Positions 1 through 7,933 of a stretch of 26,713 bases of DNA are shown here, one piece after another. Each line of letters begins with the position of its first letter. Positions within the stretch are counted from its first letter, which is position 1. Location: assembly GCA_017483985.1 (NCBI GenBank), contig JAFUUB010000028.1, positions 1 to 26,713 on the forward strand, given 5' to 3'. The stretch is from Bacteroidales bacterium. Its GTDB lineage: Bacteria > Bacteroidota > Bacteroidia > Bacteroidales > UBA932. The notes under the pieces are model-generated. The model worked only from the letters and a program-made list of their open reading frames with translations, did no database searches and had not been told where the DNA came from. The translations under genes and the position numbers were made by a program.

Positions 1-470
1 CCTCCGGCAAGAAGATCCGCAAGAAGGACCTCGGCATGATGGCCATCAGCTACGGTTATGTCTATGTCGCGCAGGTCGCCATGGGCGCCAGCCCCGTGCA
101 GTTCTTCAACGCCATCAAGGAGGCCGAGGCCTACGACGGTCCGTCCCTCATCATCGCCTACAGCCCTTGTATCAACCACGGCCTGAAGGCGGGCATGGGC
201 CTGAGCCAGAAGGAAGAGAAACTCGCCGTCGATTGCGGCTACTGGCACCTCTACCGCTACAACCCGGCTCTAGAAGGCACCGACAAGAACCCGTTCAGCC
301 TCGACTCCAAGGAGCCCGACTGGAGCAAGTTCCAGGACTTCCTCAAGGGTGAGGTCCGCTTCGCGTCCCTTTACAAGTTGTTCCCGGACAGCGCGCAGGA
401 ACTCCTCCAGAAGACCGAGGAATTCGCGAAAGTCCGCCTGGACACCTACAAGCGTCTCGCCGGCAAGTAA
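1..470 (+). CDS. nifJ: Pyruvate:ferredoxin (flavodoxin) oxidoreductase, C-terminal part (partial)
   Basis: The gene enters from the left edge; its reading frame runs from base 3, so the first ATG visible (base 36) is internal and not a start. The family oxidatively decarboxylates pyruvate to acetyl-CoA and passes electrons to ferredoxin or flavodoxin in the cytoplasm of anaerobes. The visible ~155 residues are the end of the C-terminal thiamine-diphosphate domain: the lysine-rich KKDLGMMA stretch followed by SYGYVYVAQVAMGA is a familiar PFOR signature, and SPCINHG with a downstream YWHLYRYNP segment is also typical. The protein ends with a charged helix and a TAA at 468-470. A hairpin terminator follows within 20 bases. 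The N-terminal domains and iron-sulfur cysteines lie outside the window, so completeness cannot be judged. Confidence 0.93.
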   Translation, partial: SGKKIRKKDLGMMAISYGYVYVAQVAMGASPVQFFNAIKEAEAYDGPSLIIAYSPCINHGLKAGMGLSQKEEKLAVDCGYWHLYRYNPALEGTDKNPFSLDSKEPDWSKFQDFLKGEVRFASLYKLFPDSAQELLQKTEEFAKVRLDTYKRLAGK

Positions 471-486
471 TCGCCGACCGCTACCA

Positions 487-514
487 GAAAAGCCGCCTGC
501 AAGGGCGGCTTTTT
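487..514. terminator. Bidirectional intrinsic terminator between nifJ and the LysR gene
   Basis: AAAAGCCGCC (488-497) and GGGCGGCTTTTT (503-514) form a GC-rich stem with a short loop. T-rich tracts leave the hairpin on both strands, so it can end the nifJ transcript and the convergent LysR transcript, whose stop codon lies at 519. Confidence 0.82.
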
Positions 515-518
515 CCGT

Positions 519-1319
519 TTATTCAAACCGGGAGGTGAGCCACTGGGCGACGCCGCTTCGGGAGAAGGACTCGGCGACGCGGAGGTGGAGGTCCTGACGC
601 AGGTGCGGGAGCGGGTCGGGATGGAGGGTAAGGCCGGATGCCGCGTCGGAAGGGAGGATGCCGATGAGGTTGGGATTGTTCCGAACAAGGTCCGTAAGCG
701 CAGGGATGCTGTCGGAGACGAGGACGGTCCGGGCATAGATATCCGGTTGGACCAGAGGCCGGTACGGAGCCCAGACAGCATAGCGGGGCTCATCCGGGAG
801 TTCGGGCGACACCGTGACGAGCGATGCATCCACGACGCCGATGACCGATCCGGCGTCAAAGTCCAGCGTGTCCCGGCGCGCGGCGGTATAAAAATAAAGG
901 TCCGCCTCCATGGACTCCGGGAAGGCGTCTTCCGGATAAGTTTCGATAATGAAACTGGAGGCCGTGATGGCGACGAGGTCCCGGAGCAGTTCCGGCAACC
1001 GGTGCGCCGCTACATAAGCCGTCGCGGCGACGCGGACAGGGCGGTTCACGGTCAGTTTTCCGGCACTGCCGAACAGGGCGTCGGTCGCCTCGTACCAATG
1101 CAGGATCCTGGCTGCATAGTCCTTGAACACGTATCCTTCGGCCGTCAGGGAGACTTCTCCCCGCTTGCGGACGAAAAGCGGAACGCCCACCTGTTTCTCC
1201 AGTTCGGCGATGTGCTGGCTGACGGCCGGCTGGGTGACGCCGAGGTGCTGGGCGGCCCGGGTGAAACTGCTCTCCGCAGCCACCATCATGAACACCCGCA
1301 ACCTGAAATCGTCCAACAT
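519..1319 (-). CDS. LysR-family transcriptional regulator
   Basis: This is a DNA-binding regulator with the standard LysR layout: an N-terminal winged helix-turn-helix (about residues 1-60; FTRAAQHLGVTQPAVSQHI is the recognition region), a linker helix, and a periplasmic-binding-protein-like effector domain to the C-terminus. I start it at the ATG at 1319, giving 266 aa that begin MLDDFRLRVF, as is normal for the family. The GTG at 1331 would add only MFLI. It is slightly shorter than the usual ~300 aa. It is convergent with nifJ and divergent from the M16 peptidase, with which it shares a 130-base promoter region. LysR proteins often control a divergent neighbour, but nothing here identifies the effector or confirms that target. 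Confidence 0.9.
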   Translation of the reverse strand: MLDDFRLRVFMMVAAESSFTRAAQHLGVTQPAVSQHIAELEKQVGVPLFVRKRGEVSLTAEGYVFKDYAARILHWYEATDALFGSAGKLTVNRPVRVAATAYVAAHRLPELLRDLVAITASSFIIETYPEDAFPESMEADLYFYTAARRDTLDFDAGSVIGVVDASLVTVSPELPDEPRYAVWAPYRPLVQPDIYARTVLVSDSIPALTDLVRNNPNLIGILPSDAASGLTLHPDPLPHLRQDLHLRVAESFSRSGVAQWLTSRFE

Positions 1320-1342
1320 GATAAGAAACACTTATGCTCAAG

Positions 1343-1373
1343 CAAAGTAAGCCATTTTCATGCACAAAAGCAA
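1343..1373 (-). promoter_or_regulatory. Putative Bacteroidetes-type promoter of the LysR gene
   Basis: On the minus strand TTTG (its TTG at 1371-1373) is followed after 20 nt by TTACTTTG (1343-1350), one base off the TAnnTTTG consensus. The start of transcription would fall near 1336, just before the ATG at 1319. Confidence 0.5.
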
Positions 1374-1398
1374 ATTTATTGAATTTTTCACATTAATT

Positions 1399-1429
1399 AT
1401 TGTTTTTCAATAAAACATGATTATCTTTG
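1399..1429 (+). promoter_or_regulatory. Bacteroidetes-type promoter of the M16 peptidase gene
   Basis: ATTG (1399-1402), a 19-nt spacer and TATCTTTG (1422-1429) match the -33/-7 pattern of the Bacteroidetes housekeeping sigma factor. The leader would be about 15 nt. This supports the ATG at 1451 and rules out the in-frame TTG at 1427, which lies inside the -7 box. Confidence 0.75.
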
Positions 1430-1450
1430 CAACAAGATACATTCCTTTTT

Positions 1451-4300
1451 ATGAAAAGAATCCTGATCATTTCCGCCCTCCTGCCTCTCCTGGCCGCATT
1501 CCCGGCCGCCGCGCAGAGCCAGGAAGAGGCCATGCAGCAGGCTATGGCCGCCCTTCCGAACGATCCGGCCGTCCGCATCGGACATCTGGACAACGGACTT
1601 ACCTATTACATCCGCCACAATGAACTCCCGGCCCAGCGGGCGGAGTTCTACCTCGCCACGAACGTCGGCGCGATCCAGGAAGAACCGGACCAGGACGGTC
1701 TCGCGCACTTCCTGGAGCACATGTGCTTCAACGGCACGGAGCATTTCCCGGAGAAAGGCATCCTGGACTACCTCCGTTCCATCGGCGCCGAATTCGGCCG
1801 GAACATCAACGCTTCCACCGGCTTCGAGGAGACCCAGTACATGCTCAACAACATTCCCGTCCAGCGGGAAACCGTCGTGGACACGTGCCTGATGATCCTG
1901 TGCGACTACGCGCATTTCGTCAATAACGACCCGGCGGAGATCGACAAGGAGCGCGGGGTCATCATCGAAGAGCGCCGCCAGCGCCGGAACGCCCAGTGGC
2001 GTACCATGGAGCGCTCCCTCCCTTACTATTTCAAGGGGACGAAGATGGAGAACTGCACCCTCATCGGCCGGCAGGAAAGCCTGGAGACCTTCAAGCCCGA
2101 GAGCCTCGTGAACTTCTACCGCACGTGGTACCATCCGGACATGCAGGCCGTCGTGGTCGTGGGTGACGTGGACGTGGACCGCACCGAGGCGAAGATCAAG
2201 GAGATCTTCTCCGTCATCCCGAAGTGTGAGAATCCCAAGGCCAAGGAACACCTGAAAGTTCCTGACAACCAGGAACCTATCGTGGGCATCATCACCGACC
2301 CGGAGACTACGGTCCCGACCGTCGAGATGATCTGGAAGAGCGAAGCCATGCCCGAGCAGTTCAACCCCACCGTCATCGGACAGACCCAGGATCTGCTGAA
2401 GATGCTCATCGGCCGGATCATGGCCGAGCGTTTCGCCGACATCGTCTCCCAGCCGGACAGCCCGTATCTCGAGGGCATCGTGGACATTTCCTCCCTCATC
2501 TATGAGGACATCGACGCCGTCATGGGCGAGGTCGCCCTCAAGGAGGACAACATCCTCCCCGGCTTCAAGGCCTTCTACACCGAGGTCGAGCGCATGAAGC
2601 GCTTCGGATTTGCCGATGACGAACTCGAGCGGGCCAAGACCGACATCCTGACCGCCTTCGAGAACGCGGTCAACAAGGCCCCCACGCGGCGGAATCCCCA
2701 GTTCATCGGCCCCATCCTGAGCAACTTCTTCGACAAGCAGCCCATCCTGGAACCGGAGACCGAACTCCAACTCGGGAAGCAACTCCTCGCCAGCATCAAC
2801 GCACAGGTCCTGTCGATGCTCGCCGCCCAGATGATCACGGACGAGAACCTCATCGTCCTTTACTCCGGCCCGGAGAAGGAAGGCATCGCCACCCCGACGG
2901 CCGAGCAACTCCTCCAGGTCATCGCCGAGGTCAAGGCCTCCGAGATCAAGCCGCTCGAAGGTGAGGAAATCGCCTCCGAGTTCCTGGATCCCGCCCTGCT
3001 CAAGGGTTCCAAGGTCAAGAAGACCGCGAAGGCCATCTACGGCGCAACGCAGTGGACCCTCAAGAACGGCGTGAAGGTCATCGTCCTTCCCACCGACTAC
3101 ACCAAGGACCAGATCCTCCTGAACCTGAACAAGGACGGCGGCCTGAGCCTCGTCTCCAACGAGGACATGCCGTCCATGGACCAGAACATTTTCGCCCTGT
3201 ACCAGAGCAACACCGGCGTGGCCGGCTTCTCCGGCACCCAGGTTTCCAAGATGCTTACCGGAAAGTCCGTGAGTGTGACCCCGTACATCGGCCAACTGGA
3301 AACCGGCATCCGGGGCACCTCCACGCAGAAGGACCTCGAGACCGCCTTCCAACTCCTGTACCTGTACTGGATGGATCCTCGCTTCGACCCGAAGGAGTAT
3401 GACAACGGCATCCAGCAACTCAAGGCCATCCTTCCGAACCTCCAGAACCAGCCCACGTACAAACTCCAGACCGAGATGTACAAGACCCTTTACGGGGGCC
3501 ATCCCCGCCGGCAGATGATCTCCGCCGAGACGCTGGAAAAGGCGAACCTGGAGACGCTCGAGAAGGTGTACCGGAGCCTGTTCAGCGACATCGCGGGCGC
3601 CACGATGACCATCGTGGGCGACGTGGACCTCGAGACCCTCAAGCCGCTGGTGGAGAAATACATCGGTTCCCTCCCGAAGGGAAAGAAGGCCGCGAAGTGG
3701 GTCGATACGCACGAGGATATCGTCAAGGGCCGGGTGGAGAACATCTTCGCCGTGGACATGCAGACGCCGAAGAGCACGGTCCTCCAGGTCTGGACGGCCG
3801 ACATGCCCTACACCGAACTCGATGCCGCCGCCCTGGACGTCGTCTCCTACATCCTGGACATCCGCTACACCAACTCCCTCCGCGAGGACGAGGGCGGCAC
3901 CTACGGCGCCAGCACCGCCGCCCAGATCAACCGCCGTCCCAAGGAGCAGGCGCTGATCCAGGTCGGTTTCGACTGCCGTCCTTCCGTCTGCGACAAACTC
4001 CGCAGCCTTGCTATCGAGGGCATCCGCGACCTGGCCGAGAACGGACCGACGGACGAGGAGATGGACAACGCGGTCAAGAACCTCAGGAAGAACATCCCCG
4101 AAAACCGCGTGAACAACGCCTACTGGCGGAATTCCATCGAGATCCACGAGCGCTACGGTGAAGACCGCGACGCCGCCCGGGAAGCCGCCATCAATGCCCT
4201 CACCAAGGAAACCGTCCGCCAGACCCTCCAGCGCATCCTCGCCCAGGACAACCTGATCGAACTGGTGATGAAGCCGGCGAATACTGCCGAGGCGGAATAA
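1451..4300 (+). CDS. Periplasmic M16-family zinc metallopeptidase (insulinase/pitrilysin type)
   Basis: This 949-aa protein is a full-length, two-lobed M16 peptidase, a family that cleaves unfolded or short polypeptides inside a closed chamber. A signal peptide covers about residues 1-22 (MKRILIISALLPLLAAFPAAAQ), so it should be periplasmic. The inverted zinc motif HFLEH is at residues 86-90, followed by the family's CFNGTEHFP segment and by a downstream glutamate-rich helix (DKERGVIIEERR) that carries the third ligand. One M16_C-type domain follows, then a second M16 module in the C-terminal half (WTLKNGVKVIVLP onward) with no zinc motif, as in pitrilysin. The last part holds an RxxxxGGTYG-type segment (REDEGGTYGAST). 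The start at 1451 fits the promoter just upstream. The substrate is not evident from the context. Confidence 0.93.
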   Translation: MKRILIISALLPLLAAFPAAAQSQEEAMQQAMAALPNDPAVRIGHLDNGLTYYIRHNELPAQRAEFYLATNVGAIQEEPDQDGLAHFLEHMCFNGTEHFPEKGILDYLRSIGAEFGRNINASTGFEETQYMLNNIPVQRETVVDTCLMILCDYAHFVNNDPAEIDKERGVIIEERRQRRNAQWRTMERSLPYYFKGTKMENCTLIGRQESLETFKPESLVNFYRTWYHPDMQAVVVVGDVDVDRTEAKIKEIFSVIPKCENPKAKEHLKVPDNQEPIVGIITDPETTVPTVEMIWKSEAMPEQFNPTVIGQTQDLLKMLIGRIMAERFADIVSQPDSPYLEGIVDISSLIYEDIDAVMGEVALKEDNILPGFKAFYTEVERMKRFGFADDELERAKTDILTAFENAVNKAPTRRNPQFIGPILSNFFDKQPILEPETELQLGKQLLASINAQVLSMLAAQMITDENLIVLYSGPEKEGIATPTAEQLLQVIAEVKASEIKPLEGEEIASEFLDPALLKGSKVKKTAKAIYGATQWTLKNGVKVIVLPTDYTKDQILLNLNKDGGLSLVSNEDMPSMDQNIFALYQSNTGVAGFSGTQVSKMLTGKSVSVTPYIGQLETGIRGTSTQKDLETAFQLLYLYWMDPRFDPKEYDNGIQQLKAILPNLQNQPTYKLQTEMYKTLYGGHPRRQMISAETLEKANLETLEKVYRSLFSDIAGATMTIVGDVDLETLKPLVEKYIGSLPKGKKAAKWVDTHEDIVKGRVENIFAVDMQTPKSTVLQVWTADMPYTELDAAALDVVSYILDIRYTNSLREDEGGTYGASTAAQINRRPKEQALIQVGFDCRPSVCDKLRSLAIEGIRDLAENGPTDEEMDNAVKNLRKNIPENRVNNAYWRNSIEIHERYGEDRDAAREAAINALTKETVRQTLQRILAQDNLIELVMKPANTAEAE

Positions 4301-4331
4301 TTATCTTTATTCAACGGGAAGGGCATGGGGT

Positions 4332-4460
4332 GCCCGGGGGACTCCGTTCCGCTTCGCTCCACTCCGGCCCCTCCCAACGTCTCCTGCGTCCCGCTTCGCG
4401 GAACTTGTATCCGTCGGGCCCCTCCCCCTATACTTGTCCGGGGGTGGACAAGCCCCCGGA
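4332..4460 (+). repeat. GC-rich repeat, left copy (inverted relative to 6229-6358)
   Basis: This stretch, which fills most of the gap between M16 and the transposase, matches the reverse complement of 6229-6358 with roughly 85% identity by eye. Shared blocks include GACTCCGTTCCGCTTCGCTC, CTCCTGCGTCCC, GGGCCCCTCCCCCT and GTCCGGGGGTGGACA. No protein signature is visible in any frame. The remaining bases of the gap (4301-4331 and 4461-4484) show only a small GGGCA/TGCCC hairpin at 4321-4335. Confidence 0.8.
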
Positions 4461-4484
4461 CACCTCACACCCCTCACAAGTGCC

Positions 4485-6089
4485 TCAGGCGGCGTTATTT
4501 GCTTCGTTCTTGGGAAGGAGCGCCACCGCCGGTTCCGTTGTGACCGGATGATTCAGGGTCTGAACTTTCGCATACTTGCGCAGATTGTGAGCCAGTGCAA
4601 CCAATCCGAACTCGACACTGACCTTCGCGTTGCCCCTGAGGCGGAAGCGCTTGAAGCCGTGGTCGGACTTGATGTCGCCGAACACGGCCTCGGGTTCGAT
4701 GGGTCGCATGCTCCGGTGATAGAGCCCCTCCTCGCTGGTGAGCCGCTCCTTGGCTTTCGCCTTGTACGCATCGTTCTTGTGGTTCACCTCGATGATCCTG
4801 CGATCTCCCTTCCCCTTATAGCACATGCATCTGAGGGGGCATCCGGTGCAGTTCTGCGCCCGGTACCGGCTGACCGTCGAGACATATCCCAGGTCCGACT
4901 TCGACCGGATGTCGGCGATATGCTCCATATGCTGCCCCATCGGGCAGACGTAGTAGTCTTCCTCCTCGTTGTAGTGCAGGTTCTGCACCAGGAAGGGGTT
5001 GCCCCTGTATTTCCGCTTGTCCTCCGCGTGGAACATGTTGTACTTGACGAAGGCCTCGATCTGGTTGCCCTCCAGCCAGGCGTAGTTCTGCTCGCTGCCA
5101 TAGCCAGAGTCGGCGACCACCTTCTCGCTCTGGACGCCGTACCGGTCGCTGAAGCTGGTCATGAAGGGGATGAGCGTCCCCTGGTCATTGGGACGCCAGT
5201 AGATGCCGTAGTTCGTAATGTATTGGTTCTCGGTCGATATCTGGACATTGTACCCGGGCTTGGTCTGCCCGTTGTTCATCGCGTCCTCCTTCATCCGCAT
5301 GAACGTCGCGTCTGGATCCGTCTTCGAGTAGCTGTTCCGATCTCCCAGGGTGTCGAGCTTCCGCTCATACTCGCGCATCTTGTCCACGGACTCGTCGGCC
5401 ACCTTCTTGACGGCCTTGCGCTGCTCCTTGCCCAGGGCTTCTTGCTTCTCCTGCATCTTCTCCAGGATACGGCCGGTCCTCTCCGCCATCTCCTCGGCCG
5501 TCATCGGCTGCCCGCCGTCTACTTCCCGCTGCTCCATCTCAAGCGCCCTTTCAGCGGCCTCCAGCACGGCGCGGACGTTCTTCTCCAGCTTCTCCTTGTT
5601 CGTCTCAGTCGCCTTCTTCCAGACGAAGGTGAACTTGTTGGCGGCGGACTCGATCTTGGTGCCGTCAACATATTGGACCTTCAAGGACACGAGGCCCTCT
5701 TCGTGTAGCAACATCACGACCTGGGTGAACAGGGACTCGAACGTGCCGACCAGCCGCCTGCTGCGGAAGTTGTTGATCGTCCGGAAGTCGGGGATGAGAG
5801 TCCCACCCAGCCACATGTAGACGATGTTCTCCCTCCAGAGCCTCTCCATCTGCCGGCCCGAGTACACGTTGTCGAGATAGGAGTAGAAGATGACCTTCAG
5901 CAGGGCCCGGGGCTCGTAGCTGCTTGCCCTTCCACCCTTGTATCCGCGCTCGATCTCGCTGATGTCAAGGCTGTCGACCACGGCGTCCACCACTCTTGCG
6001 GGATGTCCCGCGGGGACCATATCGGAAAGATACACGGGAAAAAGGCTTCCCTCGTTGCGATTGTAAGATTTATAGACTACCTTTGCCAT
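4485..6089 (-). CDS. IS1182-family DDE transposase
   Basis: The 534-aa protein begins MAKVVYKSYNRNEGSLFPVY, has the N-terminal DUF772-type helical domain (about 10-115, with PRALLKVIFYSYLDNVYSGR) and an RNase-H-like DDE domain split by a long charged coiled coil (about 165-250). Candidate catalytic residues are D142 (VQYVDGTK), D327 (VVADSGYGSEQN) and E493 (GNAKVSVEFGLVALAHNLRK). A cysteine cluster (C382, C414, C417, C421, C423) fits the zinc-binding insertion seen in many IS1182 proteins. It is uninterrupted and of normal length, so it is probably functional. The stop is the TGA at 4485-4487. Confidence 0.93.
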   Translation of the reverse strand: MAKVVYKSYNRNEGSLFPVYLSDMVPAGHPARVVDAVVDSLDISEIERGYKGGRASSYEPRALLKVIFYSYLDNVYSGRQMERLWRENIVYMWLGGTLIPDFRTINNFRSRRLVGTFESLFTQVVMLLHEEGLVSLKVQYVDGTKIESAANKFTFVWKKATETNKEKLEKNVRAVLEAAERALEMEQREVDGGQPMTAEEMAERTGRILEKMQEKQEALGKEQRKAVKKVADESVDKMREYERKLDTLGDRNSYSKTDPDATFMRMKEDAMNNGQTKPGYNVQISTENQYITNYGIYWRPNDQGTLIPFMTSFSDRYGVQSEKVVADSGYGSEQNYAWLEGNQIEAFVKYNMFHAEDKRKYRGNPFLVQNLHYNEEEDYYVCPMGQHMEHIADIRSKSDLGYVSTVSRYRAQNCTGCPLRCMCYKGKGDRRIIEVNHKNDAYKAKAKERLTSEEGLYHRSMRPIEPEAVFGDIKSDHGFKRFRLRGNAKVSVEFGLVALAHNLRKYAKVQTLNHPVTTEPAVALLPKNEANNAA

Positions 6090-6126
6090 TGCTGATGCGT
6101 CTTTTGTGGTTTATTTTAGCGCAACA

Positions 6127-6157
6127 CAAATATAATCAAAAAGACGGACAAAAGCAA
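6127..6157 (-). promoter_or_regulatory. Promoter of the transposase gene
   Basis: On the minus strand TTG (6155-6157), 20 nt, TATATTTG (6127-6134) is a close match to the Bacteroidetes consensus and gives a ~30-nt leader to the ATG at 6089. Confidence 0.65.
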
Positions 6158-6190
6158 TAGCTATTCATTTGATTATCAAAAGAATAGCTA
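6158..6190. repeat. Perfect 9-bp inverted repeat upstream of the transposase promoter
   Basis: TAGCTATTC (6158-6166) and GAATAGCTA (6182-6190) are exact reverse complements separated by 15 AT-rich bases. Position next to the -33 box suggests a transposase or host-protein binding site, but that is a guess. Confidence 0.6.
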
Positions 6191-6228
6191 TATTTTTATG
6201 GGCTTTTCAGGAGGAAGGGAGCACCCTC

Positions 6229-6358
6229 CCGGAGGCGTGTCCACCCCCGGACACGGGCAGGGGGAGGGGCCCGTTGGATACAAGTTCCCGCCTTGGCGGG
6301 GACGCAGGAGACAATGGGAGGGGCCGGAGTGGAGCGAAGCGGAACGGAGTCCTCCGGG
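6229..6358 (-). repeat. GC-rich repeat, right copy (inverted relative to 4332-4460)
   Basis: Its reverse complement aligns with 4332-4460 over the whole length, with one 3-base indel region near the CCCGCCAAGGCGGG palindrome. It is bordered by short CCTCCCGGAGG-like palindromes. It lies in the otherwise empty gap between the transposase promoter and the xylE terminator; nothing coding is seen in 6191-6391. Confidence 0.8.
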
Positions 6359-6391
6359 AGGGTACTCCCTTCCTCCCTCACTTCATCATAC

Positions 6392-6442
6392 AAAAAAAGA
6401 GGATGACCTTAAGTCAATCTGACTTTTTGGTCACCCTCTTTT
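6392..6442 (-). terminator. Intrinsic terminator at the end of the glycosidase/xylose cluster
   Basis: Read on the minus strand, AAAAGAGGGTGACC pairs with GGTCATCCTCTTTTTTT (one bulge or mismatch), and an inner GTCA/TGAC pairing sits in the loop. The long T-tract follows directly. It starts 18 nt after the xylE stop codon, so it marks the 3' end of the operon. Confidence 0.85.
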
Positions 6443-6459
6443 CAGAGGGAGGGATTCCA

Positions 6460-7926
6460 TTATTTCTTCTTGTTCTGCTTGCGCTTCTCGTTGTGCTCCC
6501 GCCAGTGATGGGTCATGTGCTCTAGGGATTTCCCCTTGGTCTCGGGGACGATCTTCCAGACGAAGACCGCCGCGATCAGGCAGATGACGCCATAGAGGGC
6601 GTAGGCGAAGAAATGTCCGAACTTGTCGCCCATCGCGCCCAGCTCCATGCTGTACATCGGCACGAAGGTGGAGGACACGATGAAGTTGAAGATCCACTGG
6701 AAGGCGACGGCGATGGCCGTGGCTTCGGAGCGGATGGTGTTCGGGAACAGTTCCGAGATGTACACCCAGCAGATCGGGCCCCAGCTGAACATGAAACAGG
6801 CGCTGTAGACCATGATGCTGACCACCGGGATGATGGCCGGCAGGGCCACGAGGTTCGACAGGGCGACGCCCAGGGCGCCGATGGCCATGCCCACGGAACC
6901 CGTGATCAGCAGCGGCTTGCGGCCGATCTTCTCGACGGTGAAGATGGCGACGAGGGTGAAGGTGATGTTGATGACACCCATGATGACGGTCTGGGCCATC
7001 GGGTTGCCCATGCCCATCGACTCAAAGATGCGCGGGGCGAAGTAGAGCACGGCGTTGATGCCGATGATCTGCTGGAACACGCTCAGCATGCAGCCGATGA
7101 AAATGACCATCGGGCCGTAGGCGAACAGGCGTTCCTTCTTCTCGACGGCCGTGGCCTTGATGTTGGCCAGGATCTCGCGGGCGCGCTTTTCCCCGTTGAT
7201 GTTGGAAAGGACGATAAGGGCCTTCTCGTCTTCGCCGTTGAGGGCGAGGTAACGCGGCGTCTCCGGAATGAGGAGGATCAGCAGGGAGAAGAGCCCGGCC
7301 GGTACGGCCTCGGAGACGAACATCACGCGCCATCCCACGTTCTGGGTCCACTCGGCTACGGCCGGATCGTTGACATGGGACTGGACGATCAGGTAGTTGA
7401 CGAAGTAGACGACCAGCTGGCCGAAGATGATGGCGAACTGGTTCCAGGAAACGAGGGCACCGCGCTTGCGTGCCGGGGCGATCTCGGCGATGTACATCGG
7501 GCAGAGCGCCGAGGCAAGGCCCACGCCGATGCCGCCGAGGATGCGGTAGCCGTTGAAGGCCATCAGCAGGCTCTTGGTGGCAACACCCTTCTGGAAGAAG
7601 AGGAATTCCGGATTATAGGACCCCAGGGCGGAGAGCAGGAAGAGGATTCCCGCGATGAACAGGGACTTCTTGCGGCCCAGGTTGGAGGCCATGAGGCCGG
7701 AGAGGAGGGCGCCGATGACGCAGCCGATCAGGGCGCTGGAGGTCGTAAAGCCGTGCAGGGCATTGGTATAGGTGAAATCCTTCGCCCCCTGGAAGAAGCT
7801 TTGCAGGCCTTTCTCCGCACCGGAGATGACGGCGGTGTCATATCCGAACAGCAGGCCGCCGATCACCGCCACCAGGACGATGGAGAACAGGTAACCGGCG
7901 CTGCCTTTCTGTCTGTATTCAGCCAT
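6460..7926 (-). CDS. xylE: D-xylose:proton symporter (MFS sugar porter)
   Basis: This 488-aa inner-membrane transporter belongs to the major facilitator sugar-porter family and should import D-xylose with protons. Twelve hydrophobic segments are visible, starting with GYLFSIVLVAVIGGLLFGYD (11-30). Family motifs are present: LGRKKSLF after TM2, RILGGIGVGLA, PETPRYL (221-227), QQIIGIN (285-291) and the C-terminal PETKGKS. Q163, Q285, Q286 and N291 occupy places equivalent to sugar-contacting residues of E. coli XylE. The open frame extends upstream to 8142 inside xylA, but the ATG at 7926 is the start, because the upstream part is arginine/serine-rich shadow sequence. It follows xylA after 7 nt, which supports xylose as the substrate. 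Confidence 0.92.
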   Translation of the reverse strand: MAEYRQKGSAGYLFSIVLVAVIGGLLFGYDTAVISGAEKGLQSFFQGAKDFTYTNALHGFTTSSALIGCVIGALLSGLMASNLGRKKSLFIAGILFLLSALGSYNPEFLFFQKGVATKSLLMAFNGYRILGGIGVGLASALCPMYIAEIAPARKRGALVSWNQFAIIFGQLVVYFVNYLIVQSHVNDPAVAEWTQNVGWRVMFVSEAVPAGLFSLLILLIPETPRYLALNGEDEKALIVLSNINGEKRAREILANIKATAVEKKERLFAYGPMVIFIGCMLSVFQQIIGINAVLYFAPRIFESMGMGNPMAQTVIMGVINITFTLVAIFTVEKIGRKPLLITGSVGMAIGALGVALSNLVALPAIIPVVSIMVYSACFMFSWGPICWVYISELFPNTIRSEATAIAVAFQWIFNFIVSSTFVPMYSMELGAMGDKFGHFFAYALYGVICLIAAVFVWKIVPETKGKSLEHMTHHWREHNEKRKQNKKK

Positions 7927-7933
7927 GGACCGG

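Larger units (their letters stand above)
4485..6190 (-). mobile_element. IS1182-type insertion sequence (minimal extent)
   Basis: The region includes a complete transposase gene plus its promoter and an upstream 9-bp inverted repeat. I could not find classical short terminal inverted repeats or a target duplication, so the true ends are uncertain. The outer limits could be as far as the long inverted repeats at 4332 and 6358. It lies between two converging genes (M16 plus, xylE minus), so the insertion breaks neither of them. Confidence 0.7.

Noticed and set aside
1421..4147. 908-codon open frame on the minus strand opposite the M16 peptidase
   Set aside because: It is an antisense shadow produced by the GC-rich codon use of M16. 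Its product is low-complexity (V, L, D, G, H rich), has no domain features, and the M16 frame has a signal peptide, promoter and catalytic motif.
4461..6230. Short terminal inverted repeats for the IS element
   Set aside because: I compared both sides of the transposase gene and found no convincing 15-30 bp terminal pair or target duplication, only the long imperfect repeats.
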